From Novosphingobium sp. 17-62-19 (GTDB lineage Bacteria; Pseudomonadota; Alphaproteobacteria; Sphingomonadales; Sphingomonadaceae), in contig NZ_NCII01000033.1 in the NCBI RefSeq assembly GCF_002256775.1, positions 1-61,337 on the forward strand: a DNA stretch of 61,337 nucleotides, read 5' to 3'. A program made the position numbers and the translations under genes. The notes beneath the pieces are model-generated. The model was given only the letters and a program-made list of their open reading frames with translations. It searched no databases and was not told the origin of the DNA. Positions 50,524-58,475 of this stretch are shown one piece after another. Within the stretch, counting starts at the first letter, position 1. Each line of letters starts with the position of its first letter.

Positions 50524-52809
50524 ATGCTGAAGAAACTGCGCTCACCGCTGTATCTCGCGCTGCTGATCCCGGCGTTGTTGGTTTTTGCCAGTGATCTGCT
50601 GTCACCGATCGACCATGGTTTCTGGAATATACGGTATAAGCTTGGCGGATCGCCCGCATCGCAAAGCACCATCATACTCAGTTTCGATGGCGGCGTTAAC
50701 GCCAGCGAGAAATCGATCATCGATTCCGGCAAACTTGCCACCGTTCTGGAAAACGTTGCAAGGCAGATGCCGCAGCGCGTGTTCATCGACAGTCCGGTAA
50801 AATTCGGTGAGGATCAGCGAGGTGATCAGGCGCTGATCGAGGCTGTTCGGCGTCTCAAACCCGATGTAACCTTCGTGGTACGCAGCAAGCGAATTGGTCT
50901 GATCAACCAGCCCTTTACCAAAGCTGATTTCGACATACCAAGCGATGCGCAGCTCGCTGGCGCGTCAGTTGCATTGTCAGCCTGGCGGGCCAATTTCATC
51001 GAATACGGCCTGCTATCCGACTATGCGATAAGCGTCGGCGGCAAGTCGTACCCGACCTTGCCCGCAAACTTGGCCCATGTCGAAGCAGGTGCGCAAGCTT
51101 CGTTCGCACCCGAATTCCTGCTCGACGTTTCTGCGATTCCCGATCTCAAGGCTAGCAAGTTTCTTAAGGGAGATTATCCGCCCGGTCTTTTGACGGGACG
51201 GACCGTCATTGTGAATTCGGCCGGGATTGCTCCGCCGATCGGGTATTTCGGCAAAAGCCGTATGCATCCGCTGGCGCTCGACATTGCCGGGGCTGAGGCA
51301 CTTAAAAAGCCGATTGCCCTCTCCTTTAACGGTATGCCATTGCTGGTTGTGGTCTGGCTATGCATTTTCTTTGCCAGCCGCGCGACGAAAAGCCGCCGCA
51401 AGACACTACTCTATACTGGCGCGGTCGCAGGTGTCGTTGTGCTCCCCGTCGCGCTCCAGCGCCTTGGGCTGAGCGTTGATATGGGTGGTGCAGCGCTTTG
51501 CGTGATCATTTGCGGCACTGCCCGCATCTGGCAGAAGCGTGTCCGCCGCGTCCAGCATACCAGTACTTCGGGCTTGCCCAATCTTCTGGCGCTCAGTGCA
51601 AGGCCGCTGGCAACAGGCTGCGATGTCGTTGTGGCGGTTATTGCTCGGTACGAGGAGATTCTCGCAACGCTTCCCAAAGACCTGCACGGTGAATCCGCCA
51701 GACAAATTGCACGCCGGTTGTCGGTCGGTTCGGGCATCGATACGGTTTACAATGGCGAAGGTGGCCATTTCGCTTGGACGGAAGAGGCGCGTCCGCTTGA
51801 GATGCAACTCAATCACCTTGAAGGATTGCGCGCACTATTTTCTGCGCCTTTGCAGATCGGCAGCTACACTTTCGATACCAACATCCACTTTGGCCTGGAT
51901 CGTAACGAAGGAATCGATGCGCCAACGCGCGTCAATTCTGCCCTCGCCAGCGCCAATGATGCGTTGGCCAGCGGGCGTTCGGTTGAAGTCTTTGAAGCTG
52001 ACCGGTTGGCGGAGGCACCTTGGGAATTGTCGCTCCACGCAAGGATCGACGAAGGTTTGCGCAACGGTGAGATCTGGCTGGCATTCCAGAGCCAGTGGGA
52101 CATGCGTGAAGGCCGGGCTTCCGGTGCCGAGGCATTGATTCGATGGAGCCATCCAACGCGCGGACCAATTGCCCCGGACGCCTTCATACTGCAGGCAGAG
52201 CGTGCGGGGCGCATTGATGCCATCACTTATTGGGTGATGGATGAGGCGATTACCGCAGCATTGGCTTTGGCGGAGATCGACCCTAATTTTCAAATGAGCT
52301 TCAATCTATCGGCGCAAATGGTCGACAAGCCTTCACTGGTATCCAACATCGTCGAAATCGTCCGTCGACGGAACATAGATCCGCATTTTCTGACCATCGA
52401 AGTCACAGAAACGTCAAGCGTGCGGAACCGTCCGGCCGCCGTGAACAACCTCTCACAGCTGCGCAGCATGGGCTTTCGCTTGTCGATCGACGATTTCGGG
52501 ACTGGCGAGGCAAGCCTCGCCTATCTTGCAGACCTACCCAGTGATGAACTGAAACTTGATCGGCGATTCGTGTCGAAGTTGCTCACACACCCGCGCGAAC
52601 GAGAAATCATCCGGTCGACCATCGATCTTGCCCATGCACTCGGCCAGATCGTCGTGGCTGAAGGCATTGAAGATGAAGCAACTTATCTGGCTTTGGGAAG
52701 ACTCGGCTGCGACATCGGGCAGGGGTACTACCTTGGCCGTCCACAGCCCTTTGCCGAATTGTACCAGAACCTTCTCAAAATGGGACAGAGGCGAAGGGGT
52801 AGTCTTTAG
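50524..52809 (+). CDS. CHASE2-EAL cyclic-di-GMP phosphodiesterase with a dead GGDEF domain
   Basis: A 761-aa membrane protein. After an N-terminal helix, a CHASE2-type sensor (about residues 30-265) lies outside the cytoplasm, followed by three helices (about 273-345). The next part is GGDEF-like (LPNLLALSARP, YNGEGGHFAWT), but the signature is lost (GEGGHF for GGDEF). The C-terminal EAL domain keeps the catalytic set: Glu in AEALIRW, Asn in FNLSAQMV, Glu in IEVTETS, the Asp pair in IDDFGTGEASL, Lys in LKLDRRF, Glu in AEGIEDEA and Gln in GQGYYLGRP. It should lower c-di-GMP and may thus regulate the adjacent exopolysaccharide locus. Confidence 0.92.
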   Translation: MLKKLRSPLYLALLIPALLVFASDLLSPIDHGFWNIRYKLGGSPASQSTIILSFDGGVNASEKSIIDSGKLATVLENVARQMPQRVFIDSPVKFGEDQRGDQALIEAVRRLKPDVTFVVRSKRIGLINQPFTKADFDIPSDAQLAGASVALSAWRANFIEYGLLSDYAISVGGKSYPTLPANLAHVEAGAQASFAPEFLLDVSAIPDLKASKFLKGDYPPGLLTGRTVIVNSAGIAPPIGYFGKSRMHPLALDIAGAEALKKPIALSFNGMPLLVVVWLCIFFASRATKSRRKTLLYTGAVAGVVVLPVALQRLGLSVDMGGAALCVIICGTARIWQKRVRRVQHTSTSGLPNLLALSARPLATGCDVVVAVIARYEEILATLPKDLHGESARQIARRLSVGSGIDTVYNGEGGHFAWTEEARPLEMQLNHLEGLRALFSAPLQIGSYTFDTNIHFGLDRNEGIDAPTRVNSALASANDALASGRSVEVFEADRLAEAPWELSLHARIDEGLRNGEIWLAFQSQWDMREGRASGAEALIRWSHPTRGPIAPDAFILQAERAGRIDAITYWVMDEAITAALALAEIDPNFQMSFNLSAQMVDKPSLVSNIVEIVRRRNIDPHFLTIEVTETSSVRNRPAAVNNLSQLRSMGFRLSIDDFGTGEASLAYLADLPSDELKLDRRFVSKLLTHPREREIIRSTIDLAHALGQIVVAEGIEDEATYLALGRLGCDIGQGYYLGRPQPFAELYQNLLKMGQRRRGSL

Positions 52810-53129
52810 AAGTTGTTAACCAGTTAACTCGGTGGTAACCATGTGTCTCCAATCGTGGATGGAGACACGAACATGTTTGAGATCTTGCGCTGGATTTTCA
52901 CCTGATGGTGATCGGCTGATTCCTAATGAAATCAGCCGTTTCCACATTCTAAACGATCGCGCACCGCCAAACCTCACTATGGTTTGGCGGTGCGAATCGT
53001 TTGTGGGGCCTTAACCAATCTTTGGTTAGCCCTGCGGTTAGGATTTGTGCTGGTCGTCGGTGTTCAGGGGGACTTGGTGCCCACTAGCGGTCGGTGCACA
53101 GGCACCAGCGCATTTTGGTGGTCCGCTGG
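52810..53129 (+). other. 320-bp intergenic region packed with hairpins
   Basis: No long gene lies here. In order: a stem GTGTCTCCA/TGGAGACAC (52843-52868); a 10-codon ORF (52873-52905); a stem CGGCTGATT/AATCAGCCG followed by TTT (52913-52941), like a terminator; a strong hairpin with a 13-bp stem GCACCGCCAAACC/GGTTTGGCGGTGC extended by AAACGAT/ATCGTTT (52951-53002); a small stem TAACCAA/TTGGTTA (about 53012-53028); and a TGGTGCC/GGCACCA pairing near 53075-53106. It could encode a small RNA or a leader-type regulator. It also ends the transcript of the EAL gene. Confidence 0.5.
52873..52905 (+). CDS. Candidate 10-codon ORF (hydrophobic micropeptide)
   Basis: ATG at 52873 opens a reading frame for MFEILRWIFT, ending in TGA. 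GGAG lies 8 bases upstream, an ideal ribosome binding site, and it forms the right arm of the stem at 52843-52868, so folding would hide it. A terminator-like hairpin follows 8 bp later. The unit looks like a self-contained transcript, but so short a frame can arise by chance. No function is proposed. Confidence 0.25.
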   Translation: MFEILRWIFT

Positions 53130-54263
53130 TCAGTCTTCGCCGTGTCCCAAGGCCAGATAGTCTTGGCTCTGCATTTCCATCAGTCGGCTGACGGTGCGGT
53201 CGAACATGAACCGCCCTTCGTCGTCGCCCTTGCCGTTCCAGTCATACAGGTCCGAAGGTTCGGCGTCGGCCGTGGCAATCAGCTTCACCTTGTGCTCGTA
53301 AAGCGCGTCGATCAGCGTGATGAAGCGTGACGTCTCGTTCCGCAGTTCTGCGCCGAGGCGGGGAATTGCGACGACGATGACGGTGTGGAAGTTGCGTGCA
53401 ATAGCAAGGTAGTCCGCCGCGCCGCGTGCCTCACCACACAACTTCTTGAAGCTGAACACGCCCACGCCTTTCAGGCTTTTGGGTACGTGGAGCAGGCGGC
53501 CCCCGCCAACGTCGAGTTGGCAGGCAGGCACATGCGCGCTGTCTTCAGGCGGGTAGTCTGTAAGGCGGAAGAACGCTTCGCGCACTTTTTCGGTCGATTC
53601 GGGTCCGATCGGCACATGCCACGTGCCGACGCCCTGCATTCTTTGCAGGCGATAATCGGTCGGGCCGTTAAGCGTCAGCACATCGAGCCGGCCTTGCACC
53701 AGCGCAATGAAGGGCAGGAAATGTTCGCGGTTCAGCCCGTTCTTGTACAGATCAGACGGCGCGCGGTTTGATGTGGTGACCACGGTGACACCACCTTCAA
53801 CCATCAGCGCTGTGAACATGCGGCTCATGATCATGGCGTCGGCGCTGTTGTTGACGACCATTTCGTCAAAGCACAGCACCCGTGTTTCAGCCGCGATGGC
53901 GGCGGCAACTGGCAGGATCGGATCGCCGCTTTCCTTCTTGCGCTCCTCACGCAGCCGGGCGTGAACATCGAGCATGAATTCGTGGAAGTGCGCGCGGCGC
54001 TTGGCCGTGATGGTCAGGTTATCGTGGAACAAGTCCATCAGCATCGACTTGCCGCGCCCGACCCCGCCCCACATATAGACCCCTCGCGGGGGCGCAGGCG
54101 ACTTGGCACCGAACAGCTTGCCGAACAGGCCGGGCGAGGGTGGCGGCGTTTCCAGCTCCTGCTGCAGGGCATCAAGCCGCGCGGCGGCGGCGGCCTGTTC
54201 CGCATCGGGCCGCAATTCGCCAGCTGCCACCAGTTCGTTGTACCGTTGGAGGACTGACGTCAT
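53130..54263 (-). CDS. zapE: Cell division protein ZapE (AFG1-like ATPase)
   Basis: A 377-aa AFG1/ZapE ATPase. Walker A is GVYMWGGVGRGKSMLMDLF near residue 65. Walker B is VLCFDEMVVNNSADAMIMSRMF, where other family members often have FDEFxVxDIADA. The family-typical segments RAHFHEFMLDVH, TSNRAPSDLYKNGLNREHFLPFI and NETSRFITLIDALYE are present. ZapE acts at the FtsZ ring in E. coli. Its start overlaps the thioesterase stop (54260-54263). Confidence 0.93.
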   Translation of the reverse strand: MTSVLQRYNELVAAGELRPDAEQAAAAARLDALQQELETPPPSPGLFGKLFGAKSPAPPRGVYMWGGVGRGKSMLMDLFHDNLTITAKRRAHFHEFMLDVHARLREERKKESGDPILPVAAAIAAETRVLCFDEMVVNNSADAMIMSRMFTALMVEGGVTVVTTSNRAPSDLYKNGLNREHFLPFIALVQGRLDVLTLNGPTDYRLQRMQGVGTWHVPIGPESTEKVREAFFRLTDYPPEDSAHVPACQLDVGGGRLLHVPKSLKGVGVFSFKKLCGEARGAADYLAIARNFHTVIVVAIPRLGAELRNETSRFITLIDALYEHKVKLIATADAEPSDLYDWNGKGDDEGRFMFDRTVSRLMEMQSQDYLALGHGED

Positions 54264-54724
54264 CGTTTGGTCGGCTTGCGGATCGTGCCGTTGAAAGCAG
54301 CAATGATGTCATCGCCCTGTTCAACAAGGCCGCGCAGGAAGACGAGGCGGCCGGTCTCGCGCAGCACTTCGACCACAGCATCGAGCGGCTCGCCAAGGCG
54401 GCCTGCTCCGATGAACTGGGTTGAAAGGTCGAGTGTGACTGATCCCGCTGCATCGCCCGAAAGCAGCGTGCGCATGGCTGAGAAAAGGCTGATGTCGATC
54501 AGCGCCAGCGTGATCCCACCGTGGACCGCTTCAAGCAGATTGGAGTGACGGCGTTCGGGAAACATGCGTAGCCGCGCCACGCGCACGCCATCGCCACGCT
54601 CCTCGATCCGGGTGAGCATCCGGCCCATCGTCTGGCCGTTGAACCGGGTCTCGTCGGTGAGGTTCCAGGTGAACCAGCCGGGGTGATCCTCGGCCGGTTC
54701 ATAACGGAAGGCTTGGTCGGTCAC
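54260..54724 (-). CDS. PaaI-type hotdog thioesterase
   Basis: A 154-aa protein of the PaaI/4HBT superfamily. HSNLLEAVHGGITLALIDISLFSAM contains the conserved HGG with the following acidic residue, and SVTLDLSTQFIGAGRLGEPLDAVVEVLRETGRLVFLRGLVEQGDDIIAAFNGTI is the beta-sheet core. It should hydrolyse an acyl-CoA; the substrate is unknown. It lies between sdhB and zapE and overlaps zapE by 4 bp. Confidence 0.85.
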   Translation of the reverse strand: MTDQAFRYEPAEDHPGWFTWNLTDETRFNGQTMGRMLTRIEERGDGVRVARLRMFPERRHSNLLEAVHGGITLALIDISLFSAMRTLLSGDAAGSVTLDLSTQFIGAGRLGEPLDAVVEVLRETGRLVFLRGLVEQGDDIIAAFNGTIRKPTKR

Positions 54725-54727
54725 TGT

Positions 54728-55510
54728 TTAGACGAGACGCTCGGCCTGCATCTTCTTGATTTCAGCAATCGCGCGTGCGGGCGATAGGCCCTTGGGGCAC
54801 ACGTTGGCGCAGTTCATGATGGTGTGGCAGCGATAGAGGCGGAAGGGATCTTCCAACTCGTCAAGCCGCTCACCCGTCATCTCATCGCGGCTGTCGGCCA
54901 GCCAGCGATAGGCCTGGAGCAGGATAGCCGGGCCGAGGAACTTGTCCGAGTTCCACCAGTAGCTGGGGCAAGACGTGGAGCAGCAGGCGCACAGGATGCA
55001 TTCGTACAGACCGTCCAGCTTTTCGCGCTGTTCAGGCGATTGCAGGCGCTCCTTGCCCGAAGGCGTGGGCGTTACGGTTTGCAGCCAGGGGCGGATCGAC
55101 GAGTACTGTGCGTAGAAGTGCGTGAAATCGGGGACAAGATCCTTGATCACTTCCATGTGCGGCAGCGGCGTGATGCGCACTTCGCCGGTCAGATCTTCGA
55201 TCGCGGTGGTGCAGGCAAGGCCGTTGCGGCCGTTCATGTTCATCGCGCACGAACCGCAGATACCTTCACGGCAGGAGCGGCGGAAGGTGAGGGTGGGGTC
55301 TTGCTCCCCCTTCATCTTGATCAGCGCATCGAGCACCATCGGGCCGCACTGATCGAGATCGATTTCGAACGTGTCATAACGCGGGTTTTCACCGCTGTCG
55401 GGATCGTAGCGATAAACCTTGAACTTGCGGACTTTGCCCGATGTGGCGGCAGCGTGGTGGCGCGCCTTGCCGGTGATCTTGGAGTTCTTCGGAAGCGAGA
55501 AGTTCGCCAT
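54728..55510 (-). CDS. sdhB: Succinate dehydrogenase iron-sulfur subunit
   Basis: A 260-aa SdhB. The [2Fe-2S] ligands are in [22 protein letters not shown], and the [4Fe-4S] and [3Fe-4S] ligands are in [16 protein letters not shown] and [15 protein letters not shown]. It passes electrons from the flavin subunit to ubiquinone in complex II. No sdhA, sdhC or sdhD lies upstream within this window; a 258-bp gap and a divergent peptidase gene follow instead. The thioesterase and zapE are probably in the same transcript. Confidence 0.97.
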   Translation of the reverse strand: MANFSLPKNSKITGKARHHAAATSGKVRKFKVYRYDPDSGENPRYDTFEIDLDQCGPMVLDALIKMKGEQDPTLTFRRSCREGICGSCAMNMNGRNGLACTTAIEDLTGEVRITPLPHMEVIKDLVPDFTHFYAQYSSIRPWLQTVTPTPSGKERLQSPEQREKLDGLYECILCACCSTSCPSYWWNSDKFLGPAILLQAYRWLADSRDEMTGERLDELEDPFRLYRCHTIMNCANVCPKGLSPARAIAEIKKMQAERLV

Positions 55511-55768
55511 CTTGGTTTCCTGTGCCGCGAAGTTCGTGAATACCTATGTGAGTCGTCCTTAGCGATTGCAGCGCGAGGGGCAAGAGGGTGAAGCCTGCCC
55601 AATGGTAGAGGGTGGAAAAGGAAAAGCGCACTGACATCCGGCGAGATTGGCGATTTTGGCGTGTGTAGGACAGTGGAAAGCCACTTTGGCCTTAAAAGGT
55701 GTGGTGCGTCACTTGTCTGGTGTGCTGCGGGATTCTAGCACTTGGATCGGGCGCAACACGGGGGTATC

Positions 55769-57787
55769 GTGCGGAAATCGTTGAAAGTGTCGCTGGCTGT
55801 GGGCGCTTGCCTGGCTGCATCGCAAGCCATCGTAACTGCGCAGGAGAACGCTACGCCTAAGGAGCCTGTAGCGGCTTCAGCACAGGCGAACAGCGGTCCA
55901 CCGACGGTTGCGGCCTATGCCCAGTTGCCCTTTGTCGAGGGGGCAAAGCTTTCTCCCGATGGGCTGTGGATTGCCGGGATGTTTGCGATTGGCGGTTCGC
56001 AACGGGTGGTCATCGTATCGCCGTTTGATCCTGATGGTATCAAACAGGCTGTAATGCCCGAAGATACCGAAGTGAGCAGTCTGCGCTGGGTCGGGAACGA
56101 GAACGTGGTGATCCGGCTACGCGCGATCAGGCCCTTCGGTGCTGGCGAGCGTGCCTATGTTTCGCGCGTGGTGGCGTTCAACCGCATCACTGGCAAATTC
56201 ACGAAGCTGCTGTGGGATCTGGGTGGTCAGGACGCGGCAGACATCCTGTGGGTGCCGACTGACGGTTCTACCAAGATGTTGGTTGCTGGGCAGAATTCGA
56301 TCTACATGGGGAACGATTTCTGGCCGGCGGTCTATTCGGTCGATGTCACGAATGGCCGCCGGACAACCGATCTGCAAGGCCGCACCGATGTGATGGACTG
56401 GATCGTGGATTCGGCAGGTGTAGTGAGGCTGGCGATTGCCACAGACCGCACGCGCGGAACGCGAACTTTGCTCCATCGGCCGAAAAAGGGAGCGTCTTTT
56501 GACCGAGTAGGGCGCGCAGGGTTTGAAGAGCTTGAGGTTCCATATCTGATCCGGGCGGCGGAAGGTAAAGCGCTGGTGATCCGCACAATCGGCGGAGATG
56601 CGAATGCCAAATCGGATGCCCCGTCCGATGGAAAGGGCAAGCGCGATGCCCTGCTCGAAATCGATCTTGCCAGCGGCGCCACACTGCAGACGATTTATGA
56701 AGCCGCGGAGGGTATTGAAATTGACGGCGTCCGTTATGACGATGCGGGCAACGAGGTGCTCGGCGTCTATCTTGGCGGGCGCAGCCGTGAACCGCTGCAC
56801 TGGCTCGATCCAAGTCTGGACGAATTGCAAAAAGCGTTTGAAAAGAGCCTGAATGGCCGCCGGGCGCGCATTGTCAGCCTTTCAACGGATCGCCAGCGCA
56901 TGTTGGTGCGCGTGGACAAGGCCAACGAGGCAGGGCGGCTATATTACTTTGACCAAGCGGACGGCAGCTTGCGCCTGTTCGCCAATCTCAACAGCCAAAC
57001 CAACGGCAAACAGGCGGGCAAGGTTGAAGCTTTAACCTATAAGGCGCGTGATGGGCTGGAGATCGAGGCTATCGTGACCACACCGCCGGGGCGTGATGCC
57101 AAGAAGCTGCCGGTCGTGGTGATGCCGCACGGTGGCCCGTGGGCGCACGACACGCTGGATTGGGACTACTGGGCGCAATTCGTTGCCAGCCGGGGTTATC
57201 TGGTGATCCAACCCAATTTCCGGGGATCGACCGGCTATGGCGAAGCTTTCCTGAAAAAGGGCGAGGGTCAGTTGGGCTTTGCCATGCAGGATGATGTCAA
57301 CGATGCGCTGGACTGGGCGGTCAAGCAGGGCATGGCCGATGGCAAGCGTGCCTGCATTGTCGGGGCAAGCTATGGCGGCTATGTAGCGATGTGGGGGGCA
57401 TCGCGTGACGCTGACTTGTGGCGCTGTTCGGTTTCCATCGCAGGGGTGGCCAATTTGCGCCGCGAAGTGAATGACTTTGGCGGCGCGCTGTATAGCAAGC
57501 GCTATAAAGAGCAGTGGCAGGCGATGACGCCCGATTTTCAGGCGGTTTCGCCGATCAACTTCATTGATCGCATCAAGGCCCCGATGCTGCTGGTCCATGG
57601 CAAGAAGGATCTGACCGTTGACCATGTCCAGTCGCAAAGCATGTTCAGCAAGATGAAGGATGCGGGCAAGGACGTGGAACTGGTGTCGCTGCCGCAGGCG
57701 GATCATTCGTTCTCACGCACGGCTGATCGAGAGGCCTTGCTGGTGGCGCTGGAAGGGTTCTTGCGGAAGCACAATCCGGCGGATTGA
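55769..57787 (+). CDS. S9-family prolyl oligopeptidase-like peptidase (secreted)
   Basis: A 672-aa protein with a signal peptide (SLKVSLAVGACLAASQAIVTAQ) and a beta-propeller-like N-terminal region (about 40-400). The catalytic domain has Ser534 in GASYGGYVAMWG, the acid in HGKKDLTVD and His646 in QADHSFSR. It cleaves short peptides, perhaps after proline or as an acylaminoacyl peptidase. GTG at 55769 is chosen because GGGGG ends 5 bases upstream and the signal peptide starts there; TTG at 55742 is an alternative. Confidence 0.9.
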   Translation: MRKSLKVSLAVGACLAASQAIVTAQENATPKEPVAASAQANSGPPTVAAYAQLPFVEGAKLSPDGLWIAGMFAIGGSQRVVIVSPFDPDGIKQAVMPEDTEVSSLRWVGNENVVIRLRAIRPFGAGERAYVSRVVAFNRITGKFTKLLWDLGGQDAADILWVPTDGSTKMLVAGQNSIYMGNDFWPAVYSVDVTNGRRTTDLQGRTDVMDWIVDSAGVVRLAIATDRTRGTRTLLHRPKKGASFDRVGRAGFEELEVPYLIRAAEGKALVIRTIGGDANAKSDAPSDGKGKRDALLEIDLASGATLQTIYEAAEGIEIDGVRYDDAGNEVLGVYLGGRSREPLHWLDPSLDELQKAFEKSLNGRRARIVSLSTDRQRMLVRVDKANEAGRLYYFDQADGSLRLFANLNSQTNGKQAGKVEALTYKARDGLEIEAIVTTPPGRDAKKLPVVVMPHGGPWAHDTLDWDYWAQFVASRGYLVIQPNFRGSTGYGEAFLKKGEGQLGFAMQDDVNDALDWAVKQGMADGKRACIVGASYGGYVAMWGASRDADLWRCSVSIAGVANLRREVNDFGGALYSKRYKEQWQAMTPDFQAVSPINFIDRIKAPMLLVHGKKDLTVDHVQSQSMFSKMKDAGKDVELVSLPQADHSFSRTADREALLVALEGFLRKHNPAD

Positions 57788-57790
57788 ACG

Positions 57791-57960
57791 GCCCCTCCGT
57801 CAGCGCTGCGCGCTGCCACCTCTCCATTTGCACTGCGTGAAAATGAGGAGGAATTGTTGGAGTGGCATCAAATTGGCAGCACTTCCGCTTGATCCTCCCT
57901 GTTTTTCCGCAGGACAAACGGGGAGGTGGCATTCGCCGCCAAGGCGAATGACGGAGGGGC
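57791..57960. repeat. Long palindromic repeat, copy 1 (170 bp)
   Basis: It begins GCCCCTCCGTCAGCGCTGCG and ends ATGACGGAGGGGC, so its ends are inverted repeats of each other. The first 62 bases match copy 2 (58321 onward) with only two differences. The inner left arm (TGCCACCTCTCCATTTG) also pairs with the right arm near 57939-57950. A hairpin ATTCGCC/GGCGAAT lies near the right end. Its right end supplies a GGAGGGG ribosome-binding site for the DUF559 gene. Confidence 0.85.
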
Positions 57961-57963
57961 TTT

Positions 57964-58317
57964 TTGCCGAGGCTGAAGCATCAGCGCAACGTGGCCAGGG
58001 CACGGCAGTTGCGTGGGTCCATGACTTTGCCCGAAATTCTGTTGTGGCAGCGATTGCGCCGTTGTGAGGATGTGAAGTTTCGGCGGCAGCATCCGGTCGG
58101 GCCGTATGTGCTGGACTTCTACTGTGCAGCGGTGCGGGTTTGCATCGAGGTTGACGGGATTGTGCACGACATGGGCACGCGGCCTGCGCGTGACGCTGTG
58201 CGCGATGATTGGTTGGCTGGGCAGGGCGTTCGGGTGATGCGGATTGCTGCGGTCGAGGTTTTGCGAGATGTGGATGGGGTTGCTGCGGCGTTGGTGCGGA
58301 TTTGCGGAGGTGAGTGA
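57964..58317 (+). CDS. DUF559 endonuclease-like protein
   Basis: A 117-aa protein of the DUF559 family, related to Vsr-type very short patch repair nucleases (PD-(D/E)xK fold). Visible are LPEILLWQRLRRCEDVKFRRQHPVGPYVLDFYC, with Asp51, and VCIEVDGIVHDM, with Glu62 and Asp64. A typical C-terminal GVRVMRIAAVEVLRDVDGV follows. TTG at 57964 is preceded by GGAGGGG from the flanking repeat; GTG at 57991 is an alternative. It is bracketed by two copies of one repeat and may move or spread with it. The in vivo function of this family is not known. Confidence 0.85.
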   Translation: MPRLKHQRNVARARQLRGSMTLPEILLWQRLRRCEDVKFRRQHPVGPYVLDFYCAAVRVCIEVDGIVHDMGTRPARDAVRDDWLAGQGVRVMRIAAVEVLRDVDGVAAALVRICGGE

Positions 58318-58320
58318 ATA

Positions 58321-58467
58321 GCCCCTCCGTCAGCGCTGCGCGCTGCCACCTCCCCATTTGCACTGCGTGAAAATGGGGAGGAGTTCATTGGCCCCACCCG
58401 ATCCTCACCGTTTTTGCGAAGCACAAATGGGGAGGTGGCAGGCGCCGTAGGTGACTGACGGAGGGGC
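58321..58467. repeat. Long palindromic repeat, copy 2 (147 bp)
   Basis: It has the same 62-bp beginning as copy 1 and the same orientation, so copies 1 and 2 are direct repeats flanking the DUF559 gene. Its left arm pairs with its right arm over GCCCCTCCGTCAG and TGCCACCTCCCCATTTG, with unpaired spacers between. A second hairpin CCTCCCCATTT/AAATGGGGAGG (11 bp, perfect) lies in the left half. It begins 3 bp after the DUF559 stop. Confidence 0.85.
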
Positions 58468-58475
58468 TTGTTTCC

